Origin: Puccinellia tenuiflora
Lineage: Eukaryota; Streptophyta; Magnoliopsida; Poales; Poaceae
DNA length: 64,000 bases
Direction: 5' to 3'
NCBI GenBank assembly: GCA_012064385.1
Contig: QRDG01000814.1
Span: 124,001 to 188,000, forward strand
The notes under the pieces were generated by a model. That model was given only the letters and a program-made list of their open reading frames with translations. It was not told the origin of the DNA and made no database searches. How positions within the stretch are numbered: position 1 is the stretch's first letter; each line of letters starts with the position of its first letter. Positions 22,230 to 32,028 of this stretch are shown in pieces. The position numbers and the translations under genes are program-made.

Positions 22230-23272
22230 CCCCACACAACGATTTATTTTTGAACGGAACTATACAACGGATGGTGACTCCATCGATTCAGGGAGGGTAA
22301 CTCCATCGGTTTAGTGTGAGTAAGTACATCACTAATAGTTGGCAACTCTATCACTTTAATTAGGGTGGGTAACTCCATCCTACTGGGTAGGTAACTCCGT
22401 CGTTCTAGAGAGGGTAACTCCATTGCTACTGGGTGGGTAACTCCATCATTACTGGATGGATAACTTAATCTGTCTAGAGAGGGTAACTCCACGGGTCTAG
22501 GGTGGGCAAATCATCAGTACTAGGTAGTAACTCTATCAGTTGATGATGGGTAACTCGATCAATTTACGATGGGTAACTGAATCAGTTTTGGGTTGGTAAC
22601 TCCTTCAGTCCGGGCTGGTAACTTCATCAGTCTAGGTTAGGTAACTACATCACTACCGGGTGGATAACTCCATCACTACTGGGTGGTAACTTTATCACTG
22701 TTGGGTGGGTAACTTCATCACTACTATATGGTAACTCCATCACTACTAGGTGGGTAATCTGATCAGTTTAGGGTGGGTAACTCCATCAATACTGGGCGGT
22801 AACTTCATAAGTTTACAGTTGGTAACTTCTTCAGTCTAGTGTGGGTAACTTTATCACTACTTGGTGGTAACTTCATAAGTTTAGGGTTGGTTACTTCATC
22901 ACTACGAGGGCGGTAACTTCATCAGCTTAGGGTTGGTAACTACATAACTTCTGGGTGGGTAACTCCATAAATTTAGGGTGGGTAACTTCATCAATATTGG
23001 GTAGTAACTTTAATAGTTTAGGGTGGGTAACTCCATCACTACTGGGCGGTAACTTCATTAGTTTATGGTTGGTAACTCCATCACTACTGGGTGGTAACTT
23101 CATCAGTTTAGGGTTGGTAACTTCATCACTACGGGGCGGTAACTTCATCAGTTTAGGGTTGGTAACTACATCACTTCTGGGTGGGTAACTCCATCGGTTT
23201 AGGGTGGATAACTACATCACTACTGGGTGGGTAACTTAATCGGTCTAGGATGGGTAACTTCATCACTACACG
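22230..23272. repeat. ~22-bp minisatellite (GGTAACTCCATCACTACTGGGT type)
   Basis: About 45 units alternate between a CATCACTACTGGGTGG form and a CATCAGTTTAGGGTTGG form, giving a partial higher-order pattern of about 45 bp toward the right end (22800-23190). Open frames of up to 82 aa through it (on the minus strand, MKLPPSSDGVTNHKL-like repeats) are artefacts of the period. Confidence 0.93.
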
Positions 23273-23399
23273 TTTTCGCCGAGACCCCCGACGAGGGTCG
23301 TTGCTTAGTCATCGAAACGACGTCCATCGGAGTGGTTCCTCGGATCACGACTTGATCGGATAATATATATGACACGAGGAGAAGAGCTCGATGTTGCCG

Positions 23400-23640
23400 T
23401 CGGATAGCAGCAACACGTCGTCGCCGAGGCCGAGCCTCTCCTTCCACGCCTTCATGATGAAGGCGTCGTTCACCGACACACACGCCACGGTGTCCACCCC
23501 CTTGGCGTCGAGCTCGGCCGCATTCTCCACGAACCACGGCAGGTGCTTCTGGGAGCACTCGGGGTGAAGGCACCAGGGACGGCGAAGAGCACGACCTTCT
23601 TCCCCGCCATTAGCTCGCTGATGACGCAGGGCGACGACAG
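23400..23640 (-). pseudogene. Type II peroxiredoxin (PrxII) gene fragment
   Basis: In successive minus-strand frames it reads ELMAGKKVVLFAVPGAFTP, then ECSQKHLPWFVENAAEL, DAKGVDTVACVSVNDAF and AWKERLGLGDDVLLLSDGN. These are the conserved central blocks of plant cytosolic type II peroxiredoxins (thioredoxin/glutaredoxin-dependent peroxidases), including the Cys of the PGAFTP-x-CS active-site block. One base is missing between the PGAFTP and ECS blocks, which shifts the frame, and homology stops after SDGNIEL. The N-terminal ~50 residues and C-terminal third are absent. It lies on the same strand as, and directly beside, the ACD11-like pseudogene. Confidence 0.85.
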
Positions 23641-23832
23641 CGAGCACGTGCATGGCAGTAGTGCCGACGGCGAAAAATTCTATGCAAATGGACAACTGAA
23701 GTAATGCTTCCTTGGAAAATCACAAACATTGTGATGCGATCATGTCAGCAAATTATATTAGTTCGTTGCATATCCAAGAGGCTGTAAACAACAGAAGAGG
23801 TAAATCTATATTCTGAAGATGAGAATAGTCAC

Positions 23833-24905
23833 CATCTTCATTCAATTTCTTCAAGAGCCGCGACTTAGACGGAAGGGCATACATTCCAGCACCAACTGCT
23901 TTCCTTATGGCCCAGCCATGGTGAGGAGCAAACACCTGAGCATAAGCCTTTGATGTTGCATCCCTCAGAGAGTTGCCCCTGAAAAAAAGACAATATAAAC
24001 ATTACTCAATGGGCTGATAAGAATAGCAAAATAAGGGGTCAACAACATAACAAAATTGACACCTCTATTCAGTTTGCACTTACTCTGTAACCAATATCAG
24101 CCTAAACAGAACTTTCACCATATCAATCCCACGCTTAATCCTGAGAAGATTCCTCGTGTAGCTGCTCGCCACTCTGACAGTGCTCTTCTGAATGTGTAGC
24201 TCAACCATTGAGGGCAATGTTGAGATCGACTTGGATGCCTCAAGTAAATCATTGACCTGTAACCGATCGAAATAGAGAAAACGATCATCACACAAGATCA
24301 CAAGCATATATTGGAACAAGCACAGAGCTAGGTGGTCCGATTCTGTTGTGCACAATAATTTCTAGCTTCATCCAACTGGGAATAATTTCGCCCAAACTTC
24401 CTAGCCTCAAGCAACTAAAGTTTAGGGGAATCGCCCCAGTTATCACACCACACAGGTGCACAGTTATGCCGTGTACCAAGCAAAATCAACTCTTACATTG
24501 CTGTTGACTAGATCCAGTAGAATTTGAGATCATTTCACCCCCAACCTCACAGCTCTAAAAAAACCAAATGTTCCAGGAATCGCCTCGACTATCTAACCAC
24601 GTCGAAACCACATCACGAAGTGGTATACCTAACATCTAATTCATCCTAAGGCCTAAGCAGCGGAGAGAGGAATCACGAAGAGGAACTGACAGCAAGATGG
24701 AGCAGAGAGAGGGAGGAGAGACAACTAGCTTACCTTGGCGACGTAGTCCATTTCGGCGAACTTGAAGGCAGCCGAAGAGGACGGAGATGTGGGAATAGGA
24801 ATGCGAGAAGTCCCCCGCCGCCATCACCGCGGGCTGCTGCGGCTGCTTGGCGACTGCCGCCAGGTCCTCGAACGATGCACCGATCCGTTGTAGCCGCGTC
24901 ACCAT
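23833..24905 (-). pseudogene. ACD11-like glycolipid transfer protein (GLTP) pseudogene, three exons
   Basis: Minus-strand exons: exon 1 24905-24734 (MVTRLQRIGASFEDLAAVAK through MDYVAK, GTAAGC donor), exon 2 24256-24084 (VNDLLEASKSISTLPS through RNLLRIKRGIDMVKVLF, GTAAGT donor) and exon 3 23978-23833 (GNSLRDATSKAYAQVFAPHH, GWAIRKAVGAGMYALPSKS, ending NED before a GTGACT donor). These are diagnostic GLTP/ACD11 blocks. ACD11 proteins transfer ceramide-1-phosphate and restrain cell death. Exon 1 lost about 11 bp after SVLFGC, so FKFAEMDYVAK is out of frame, and the last exon is missing because the peroxiredoxin fragment follows. Introns are retained, so this arose by DNA-level capture or duplication, not retroposition. 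Confidence 0.85.
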
Positions 24906-25047
24906 CGACCTTCAGGGCCTCCCGGAGGCAGCGCAGAAGAGGCCGGAGCCATCCCGGGTGATGCTCTGCGGAGGTCGTGGACGGAGCTGGGGCGGCTCAC
25001 CGACGGAGCACGGACGGCACCGGGGCAGAGCACGAGCGGCACGCCGG
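24906..25047. other. GC-rich segment, left part of split block (continues at 27427)
   Basis: GC-rich sequence rich in GAGCACG/CGGCAC motifs, continuous with 27427-27660 once the solo LTR and one GCCGG are removed. It lies upstream of ACD11-like exon 1 and could be its captured 5' region or unrelated sequence. No family recognised. Confidence 0.4.
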
Positions 25048-27421
25048 TGAAAGAGCATGGTTGCCCCATGTGTGGTTTTGGTAATTAATGACAATCCTTA
25101 AGAACTAATGTGTGCTTTGAGCTATACTTGTAGGTTTGGTCCATAGCAATGCTTGAACTCAATATGTTGGAGTCGATGCTAAAAGAAGAAGATTATATGT
25201 TGATCAAGGCTAAGTGCAAGTTGATCAACACACAAGATAAGGGCAAGTGAAGATATGCAAAAGAGTGTCTCTCCCATATAGGTGTATGGGGGAGCAACAT
25301 GCGAGTCTTCACCGAGCGGAGCGCAATCAAGAAAGGTGATCCACTTGAGAGGAGATCAAAATCTTCATCATCTAGCTCAAGTGGAATGCGCAAGGCAAAG
25401 GTATGATCTTGATAGAGTTTCTATTTTACCGGTCTCATGGTGCAGTTGGGAGACCGGGTTTTATGATAGGTAACCGTACTATCAAGGGGGGCTCTCAAGT
25501 GAGCTTTAGCGTATTGGTCATAGAGAGCTCAAAACTTTGCATCATTGGCATCATCTTTATTTGTTCTTATTTGTCTTTTATCGTAGTGTGGTCTTTGTGC
25601 TTTTCGTGCTTGTCATGACAAGGCCAAGCTCATCGAAAACGGTTTTCGTATGCGTCTTCTATTGCGTTTTTGATATTGGAAATACTATCGGTTTGTCTTT
25701 GAGAAATTCTAAACATATACATGTGTGAGAATTTCTATCTTTGTTTTCAATATTTCCAAGGGTAGCTACTATCATCCTCTTTCCAACAAAATTGGTTTCA
25801 CCTCTTTCGGACTTCATTTGCAAAAGATATAATATTTCCGGTTTGCTTGAGAGAGGTTTATTTTTTCCCCATTTGGTTTTATAATATCTTAATGGACTAT
25901 GATGTTTCTCTGCATAATCTTGTGGTATTTGTTGTGGTGATTCCAACGAGTCCAAGATTATCGAAAATGGAGTTCCTATGCGAAAGTTATAGAATTTCCG
26001 GTGTCGAACGTTTTCTAGACAGAAAAACAAAAGAAAAAAGGGAGAGGAAGCGGCCGGCCAGGCCGGCCCTTTGGCCGGGCTCGTGGCCGGCGCCTCTCGG
26101 TTAGCAGGCCGGCCATTATGGCCGGGCTTTTCCGGCCATGACCGACCCTCCCGCATCCTCCTTTTAGGCCCGGCCGGCCATTACCCCAGCCAGGCCGGCC
26201 ATATAGCCGGGGCTCCTTGCTGGGCTGTTGTGGCTTGCTGCTGTTTGGCCCGCCGGCCATTTTCCCGGTCAGGCCGGCCCGATGGCCGGCCTCCCTCTGT
26301 TTTTTCGCGGAAGTGGATCGGAAGTTCAGGGCAGTAGTACCGGGCCCTAGGGTCGGTATTACCGGCCCTGCGCGAATCTGTGCCCAACGGCCATATTTTC
26401 AGGGCACCTATTTAAGGGACATTCTTCCCCAATAGCTACCCAACTCTTTGCACACTCTCTCTCCTCCATTGTTGATCTTTTTGAGAGCTTGCTTCCTCTC
26501 CATCCCTCCATGATTCTTGCCTCCTTCTAAAGGGAAAAGAGAGAGGAGATCTAAATCTACCACTTCACCAAGCCATATCTCCTCTAAGTGAGGGGGCCTT
26601 TAGATCTAAATCTTGGAGTTGCTTTGTGTTCCTCCTTTATTCTTCCTCTCAAATCCCTGCCTACCATTAGTTGCTTTGGTTGGATTTCGGAGAGAAGGAC
26701 TTGATCACTTAGTGTGTTCTTGCCATTGCATTTGGTGCATCGGTTTGAGTTCCCCACGGTGATACGTGAGATTGAAGTTCGAAAAGCTTGTTACTCTTGG
26801 GTGCATAGGGCTCGCAAGAGCTTATGCCCTCTTGGGTGCATTGTGCACCCTAGACGGTTGTGTGTGCTACGGGAGCCTCCTATTGTGTGGAGGTAGGCTC
26901 GGGCAAATTGTACGGGTTTGGTCAACGCCCTCAAGAAGACCTCATTGTACGGGTTTGGTCAACGCCCTCAAGACGACCTCATAGTGGATGAGAAAATCCC
27001 CCATCGGGTATTCCCCACGGGAGGAGCTCACGGAGAATAGGGTGAGCACGGATGTGCTTGTAGGAGGGCCAAGGAGCATTCACACATCTCCAACGTAGAC
27101 GTACTTCCATTCGGAAGGAACTACGGGAAACAAACCCCCGTCTCCACTTGTGTCGGTTATCTCTATAACCAAACCCCTTTACTTATGCATTTACTTTGTG
27201 ATAGCCATCGAGCTTGAAGTTATATATCTTGCTATCCTTGTTGTTAACTTGTCTACCATAAGTTGTTGGTCCACATAGGTGAACCTAGTATATTAGGTTT
27301 TGTGCTTGATAAATTAAATGTTAGTTTTATTCCGTATTTATTCAAGCCCTAAGCGTAAAAGTTTTAAAGCGCCTATTCACCCCCCCCCCCCCCCCCCTCT
27401 AGGCGACATCTCGTTCTTTCA
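25048..27421 (+). mobile_element. Solo LTR, 2374 bp, GCCGG target duplication
   Basis: It begins TGAAAGAGCATGG and ends CGTTCTTTCA (TG...CA with short inverted ends TGAAAGA/TCTTTCA), flanked by GCCGG at 25043-25047 and 27422-27426. It contains no primer-binding site, polypurine tract or coding region. A TATTTAAGG promoter-like box lies at 26409-26417 and a GC-rich GGCCGGCC-dense tract at 26050-26300. The opening (GTGTGGTTTTGGTAATTAATG) and closing (TAGGCGACATC) motifs resemble a known Triticeae LTR type. A run of 18 C lies at 27380-27397. Orientation is inferred from the TATA and end motifs. Confidence 0.85.
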
Positions 27422-27426
27422 GCCGG

Positions 27427-27660
27427 GGAAGAGCTCGGGCGGCTCGGCGGGGAGGAGTTTCGAGCGGCTCGGCGGGAGGAGGACTGGACGAACTCGGGGC
27501 GGCTCGGCGGGGAGGAGCTCCGGGCGGCGGGCGGGGAGGAGCTCGGGCAGCTCGCCGAGGCAGACCACGAGCGGCGCTGGGGCAACGGGAGGCCAGCGGG
27601 GACAGAGCTCGAGAGGCGCAACGGGGTGAAGTTTGGCTGCACGATGAAGATCGGACGCCT
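27427..27660. other. GC-rich segment, right part of split block
   Basis: Repeats of GGAGGAGCTCGGGCGGCTCGGC make long frames on both strands (89-126 aa). Composition is simple (Ser/Arg/Gly/Pro) and no family is recognised. It was contiguous with 24906-25047 before the LTR inserted. Confidence 0.4.
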
Positions 27661-27699
27661 CGCGTGGCGCGTGGAGTTATTGCCAGATTGAAGTTGCTT

Positions 27700-27836
27700 C
27701 TGATTAGATTTTCGGAAAAAAAATTACCTTCGTTTTGTAAAAACAATAATCTCGAGATTTGACGACCAAGTGCATTCATAAGCGTGACTGTACACGTGCG
27801 TATGTGAGTGTCAATTTTGTTCAGTTTTCTAAAAAA
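27700..27836 (+). mobile_element. LINE-type 3' tail fragment
   Basis: GATTTGACGACCAAGTGCAT, then TCATAAGCGTG, GTGCGTATGTGAGTG and a CTAAAAAAAG end resemble the 3' end of a common Triticeae LINE (ACCAAGTGCATTCATAGGG...). A related but weaker match (AAATTTGACGACTAAGGCAC) is at 55500-55540. Confidence 0.5.
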
Positions 27837-27904
27837 AGTACTATTCTAATGAACTATATTTGAAATTTTATCGATATATTCAAACTTCTCTATTTGGGAT
27901 TAGG

Positions 27905-28106
27905 TAGTTCGTTGTGTCAAATTACTTATTTCTTCCGAAACCCAAAACCTATCACTATTATCAAAAAGAAGGAAAGAAGGGGCGTTGGGCATGGATAAGA
28001 ACTGCAACTCGAATGTTCCAGTGCATGCATGCATGCATCATTTCTTAGGTCTAAACAAGCTACATTTGGAGCCCAAACGCCTAGTCGATGATTAGGTACG
28101 TTCTTC
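27905..28106 (+). repeat. Gene-flank duplication, partner of 61138-61328
   Basis: It shares TTCCGAAACCCAAAAC, GAAAGAAGGGGCGTTGG, AAGAACTGCAACTCGAATGT, TTCTTAGGTCTAAAC and GCCCAAACGCCTAGTC with 61138-61328 in the same order and orientation. It lies about 360 bp upstream of the third PELPK-type gene. Confidence 0.88.
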
Positions 28107-28379
28107 TTCGCACTGGTGCTTCCGTAGTCACGCTAATTCTTCTTAACAGTTGGCCCAATTACAACAACACTCACAGTATGTGCTCATATAGTCATACCTA
28201 CTTCCTTTGACATGCACGGACGGTGCACACACCCATGGCATCGAAACCAAAAACTCAAAAGGGCCAGCACACCGGATCGTCTAAATCAACTGCAGCCACG
28301 CGTCCACCTTCGTACAGCTGACCAACCTGGTTCCAAAGCACCGGACTCTCCCGCCACACGCTCAGTCGTCGCTACTCGC

Positions 28380-28387
28380 TATAAGTA
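28380..28387 (+). promoter_or_regulatory. TATA box (TATAAGTA) of third PELPK-type gene
   Basis: CGCTATAAGTACCACGC lies 89 bp before the ATG, the same box and spacing as in the two other family members. Confidence 0.7.
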
Positions 28388-28468
28388 CCACGCACACCTG
28401 CTCTGTACCACACATCCAAAGCTAACCACGCCGACTGCCTGGCCGGCCGATAAGCTAGCCGCACCAGC

Positions 28469-28810
28469 ATGGTTTCGAAAAACGCCGCCCTCGTGTTCCT
28501 CCTCGCGGTGCTCCTCTCAGGCGTCGCCATGAGCGCCGCGGCAAGAAACCTGCAGGAGGCGGCGGAGGCCACTCCGCCCAAGGAAGAACAGTCGTCCGGG
28601 GGCGCCATGCCGTTTCCAGTTCCACACCTGACCGTGCCGGGGCTGCCGCAAATGCCAGAGCTGCCGCCGTTGCCGTCGCTGCCCAAGTTTGAGATGCCGA
28701 TCTTCCCGGAGATGCACCTGCCGGCTTTCCCGGGTATGCCGTGGAAGCCTCCGATGACTATGCCCATCATTCCCGGATTCAACTTCCCGGTGCCGGGGGC
28801 TAAGCCATGA
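28469..28810 (+). CDS. PELPK-like secreted proline-rich protein, diverged member
   Basis: Single-exon gene, 113 aa, ATG at 28469. The N-terminus MVSKNAALVFLLAVLLSGVA begins a signal peptide closely matching those of the two other genes (NAVVFLLGMLLSS; cleavage likely after MSAAA), followed by RNLQEA where the paralogues have RTLQEE/RILEEE. The mature region is Pro/Met-rich with only a few weak PELPPLP-type motifs (MPELPPLPSLPKFEMP, FPEMHLPAFPG) and ends PGFNFPVPGAKP, parallel to PEFHFVPEPEAKP. It therefore shares ancestry, start region, TATA box and C-terminal tag with the cluster at 12-16 kb but has lost the regular repeat and most Glu/Lys. GC content is higher. Secretion to the wall is inferred. 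Confidence 0.85.
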   Translation: MVSKNAALVFLLAVLLSGVAMSAAARNLQEAAEATPPKEEQSSGGAMPFPVPHLTVPGLPQMPELPPLPSLPKFEMPIFPEMHLPAFPGMPWKPPMTMPIIPGFNFPVPGAKP

Positions 28811-30445
28811 GGGTGTCAGTTTGCTATTCAAATACAGTTTGCTATTCAGTTACAGTTAATCTTCAGACAAGCGCCAACAGCCAAGATGGAAGGAAAACGA
28901 TTCAGCTAATCCAACGGCTGAGAGCGCCCTTTAGTTTTCACTAGTAGGTCTGCACGTGCAACGCACGATCTTTAGTAATACTCCGTAATACAAATTACAC
29001 TAATCAACATCTATAAACTAAAAAAAACATTCATGGTAACAAAATTATTCGTGATTTCAATGAGCAATTATAGCAATTGTAACTCATACACATCATGAAC
29101 GAATTCAGTAGCAGCTGGTAAAAACTATTCTGACTTGAGATCAGCAAGAGTTCAGAGCTGGTCCGATCATCTTTGCCATCAAGTTTAAAACTCTCTCTCC
29201 AGGGGTTCGTGAAGCAGCCCTGGGTAAACCTACATAGCAGTTGTATACAAGCAAACATTCTTAGTGTCAGCTGAGGAGAAGAAACACGATACTCTGAATA
29301 GATTAGATGTAGATGAAATATATGATCGAGTGTAAGAAGAATTACGATCTCATATATATTGCACGAGGTCTATGGAAATAACGGACTCCCGCTCTCAAAG
29401 GAAACATGATGACATTTCAACAGAGTAGATGCAGATGCAATATATGATTGAGTGAAAGAATAATTAAGAACTCATATTCATTGCATGAACGTCTATTGGA
29501 TATATTAACCACACTGTTCCAAACTCCAGAAAGATAAGCTCATAAGCTGGCTAGCCAAACCCTTAATTTTAATCCTGCATAACACATGGCACTAAAAGTT
29601 AAATCAGCCAAAAAAAGAACAAGTGAACATAATTATATAAATGCTACTAAAAAGGAATAAAACTGCATCAGTTTGCATTGAAAAGGTGATACAATGTCGT
29701 TAAGACCTTGTAATTGTGCTACTCTGTTTGGACGATGTTGAAGTTATCCCCAACATTTATAGAGAACAATTATGCACTGCTAGACATAGCTGAGCTACTA
29801 CATGACTAAGGTTGCGTCAGATACAATTAAACCTAGAGCAGAGATAAACAACGGAGAGATCACAAAGAGGGACCCGTTCTCCAATATAGGAGGAGCCACA
29901 TGACCCAGCACAAGGGTAAAAAAATTAGTTCCTGCTGATTCCTCAACAATAAATATAAGAGCTACCAAAATGGATAATCTTGCATTACAAGACGACATAG
30001 CCTTTTCATTCAAACAAAAGAGAGAACAAACCTGCTAAATGAGATATTTTAAGAGGCATTTTTCTGTCAAAAACACCAACAAAACCTGCTGTGAGGAACC
30101 AGCTCCAAAGCTTCACGTTCAGCCTGAATGACCGAAGAAGCAGTTCAGGGCTTTAGGCTGCTGCAATGTAAATAACTTGGCGTTGCCTAGACTCAAATTC
30201 CTGCAAGCTGCTGCAACCTGAAAACTCAGAAGTAGTACATAAAGAGGTATCCTTCCAACCAGCATATCTAAATACATCTCCGTTCTTCTCTTCTCCATAC
30301 TTTAGTCCTTCCATGTACAAGTGCATAGAAAACTGAATCTGGCCGGCACCGCATCAGCCCTTCATCTTTCTGTACCTTCGCCTTCTCTCACTTCTCAAAA
30401 ACGGGACGAACAGGGAATCAATCGTAGGCGTCAGTGGCAGCGCCG
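28811..30445. other. 3' flank and unassigned intergenic sequence
   Basis: The first ~120 bp are the 3' region of the PELPK-like gene. ACTAGTAGGTCTGCACGTGC followed by AACGCACG near 28938 resembles the edge of a common Triticeae DNA element. Minus-strand frames at 29031-29258 and 29798-30013 (71 aa, hydrophobic) match no family I recognise. No tandem repeat or other element end is clear. Confidence 0.4.

Positions 30446-30487
<42 letters not shown>
30446..30487. repeat. Poly(C) run, 42 bases
   Basis: An uninterrupted C run follows CAGTGGCAGCGCCG. A run this long is prone to sequencing or assembly error, so its exact length is unreliable. Confidence 0.9.
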
Positions 30488-31033
30488 ACTGCCTCTCCTC
30501 TGTCGGTGGCCTGCGAAGGACTGCGCCGCAAGCTATCAAGTTGGCGTCGCCCGCGAAAGCTTCCCCTATCCTTTTCCTATACCTGCGTCAAACGAACATG
30601 ATTGAAACGATCTTGACTTCTGGACGACTCCGCACTGATTAGCTACTGCTGGTACCATAGTCGCGAGGGTCGCCGTGGAGTCGCCGCAGTGCTATCTTTG
30701 GGAAATCCTAATGACGGCGGCCGAAGGTCATGAAGGGGAGGTTGTTGGCGGCGGAGGTGGAGGGGGGACGGGGAGCCGCGAAGGCGGGTGCTGGGGATGC
30801 GCCGGTCTCGGGGATTGGGTGGCGGCGGTTGTCCGGGGTGGACGTGTTGAAGACCACCGGCGGCACTGGGAACTGCTTCACCATGGCCCGCATGGCAGGT
30901 GTGGTTGCAGGGATCAGGCGGCATCGCGTGGGGAGGCAGTGAGGTGGGTCAGTCGGCGACGCGTGGACTGGCGGTGTCTCGCAAGGAGAGGCGGCCGTGC
31001 GGGGGTGTAGGTTGAAAAGATGGGGCAATGGTG
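30488..31033. other. GC-rich unassigned sequence
   Basis: Open frames exist on both strands (106 and 111 aa), Pro/Gly/Arg-rich, without a recognisable family, splice structure or promoter. It may be the 5' exon of a lost gene or element sequence. Confidence 0.3.
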
Positions 31034-32025
31034 TGCTGAAATATTACTCAATATTTAGGATGGTCTTTAGGTCCATCTAGTAATTCCAGAAAAATCCCTA
31101 AAGGCCCATGCTGCCATGAAAGTGGTGGGAGTTTAGTCCCACACGGCTAGTTTGGAGAAATGTACACCAATTTATAAGGTGAGCTCTTCCCCACCATGTA
31201 TGAGGTGTTGGGTGTGAAGAGAAAGGAGGCGTTCCACACGCGCGCTCCTCCTCCGCCGCCCGCCTCGCCACGGCGCGGCGCGGCGCGGCGCGGCGGGAAT
31301 CTCGCCGAGCCGATCATATATTTTTATCACGCAGGAAAAATGTAACGTTTCGCCTGTCGTTAATGAAGAATAAGTGTGAGTTGAAACGTTTGTCTTAAGT
31401 GCGGCCGTTTCCAGGCTCTTAAGTACGGCCGTTTTCAGTCCCTTAATTGCGTGCGTTTCCATTGGTTTTCTGCCTGCGTGTCTGGATCGCATCTGCTCCA
31501 CGTACGCCCACTGTCGTTCCTCTCATTGCCGCTGCCATCACTGATCCCATCCCGTCCACCGCGTACACGGCCGACGGGAGAGCAGGCCTCCGAAACCCCG
31601 CCTCTCCAGATCCTGTACGGGAGAGGGGCGATTAGGTTTTTGGGGAGCGTCTTCTACGCGACTGCTCGCCTTTCTTCGTCTACTCCCACTACGTCGTCTT
31701 CGTCCGCGTCGCCTACTTCATCACCATGAGCACCGACGCCGACAAACTCGCTGCCGACAAGGCTACTGCTGACAAGAGGATCGCCGATGAGGCCACTGCC
31801 TCCGCTGCTGCTACGGCCACCTGGCCTACTGGAGGGTATAACATGTTTATCCCTCTCCTGTTTATTTCCATGTTTGCAGTACTAGTGATTTGCGTAGATG
31901 TTTCTACTATATTTCTAGTATATGCTTATACCATCAAGTTTCAGTATGTCATTAGCACTGTTTACGTCATGTTCATGATTTATCATTGGATTTATTTAAT
32001 CGGAAATTTGCCTATATTCTCAACA
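31034..32025 (+). mobile_element. Copia-like solo LTR (~992 bp)
   Basis: It starts TGCTGAAATATTACTC, contains a GAGTTTAGTCCCACACGG block and a CAATTTATAAGGTGAGCTC TATA-like box (about 31170), and ends TTGCCTATATTCTCAACA. The five bases before it (TGGTG) nearly match those after it (TGG interrupted by the next retrotransposon, then CG at 48035-48036). A frame starting MSTDADKLAADKATADK near 31726 resembles the Asp/Lys/Ala-rich start found in some Triticeae Copia leaders. No internal domain follows. Superfamily assignment is by resemblance. Confidence 0.5.
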
Positions 32026-32028
32026 TGG

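Noticed and set aside
22244..23188. Repetitive MKLPPSSDGVTNHKL-like and GGNFISLGLVT-like frames
   Set aside because: Products of the 22-bp minisatellite on both strands, not genes.
26050..26300. GGCCGGCC-dense tract as a CpG island promoter
   Set aside because: It lies inside a solo LTR and consists of simple GGCCGG repeats. No downstream gene is present.
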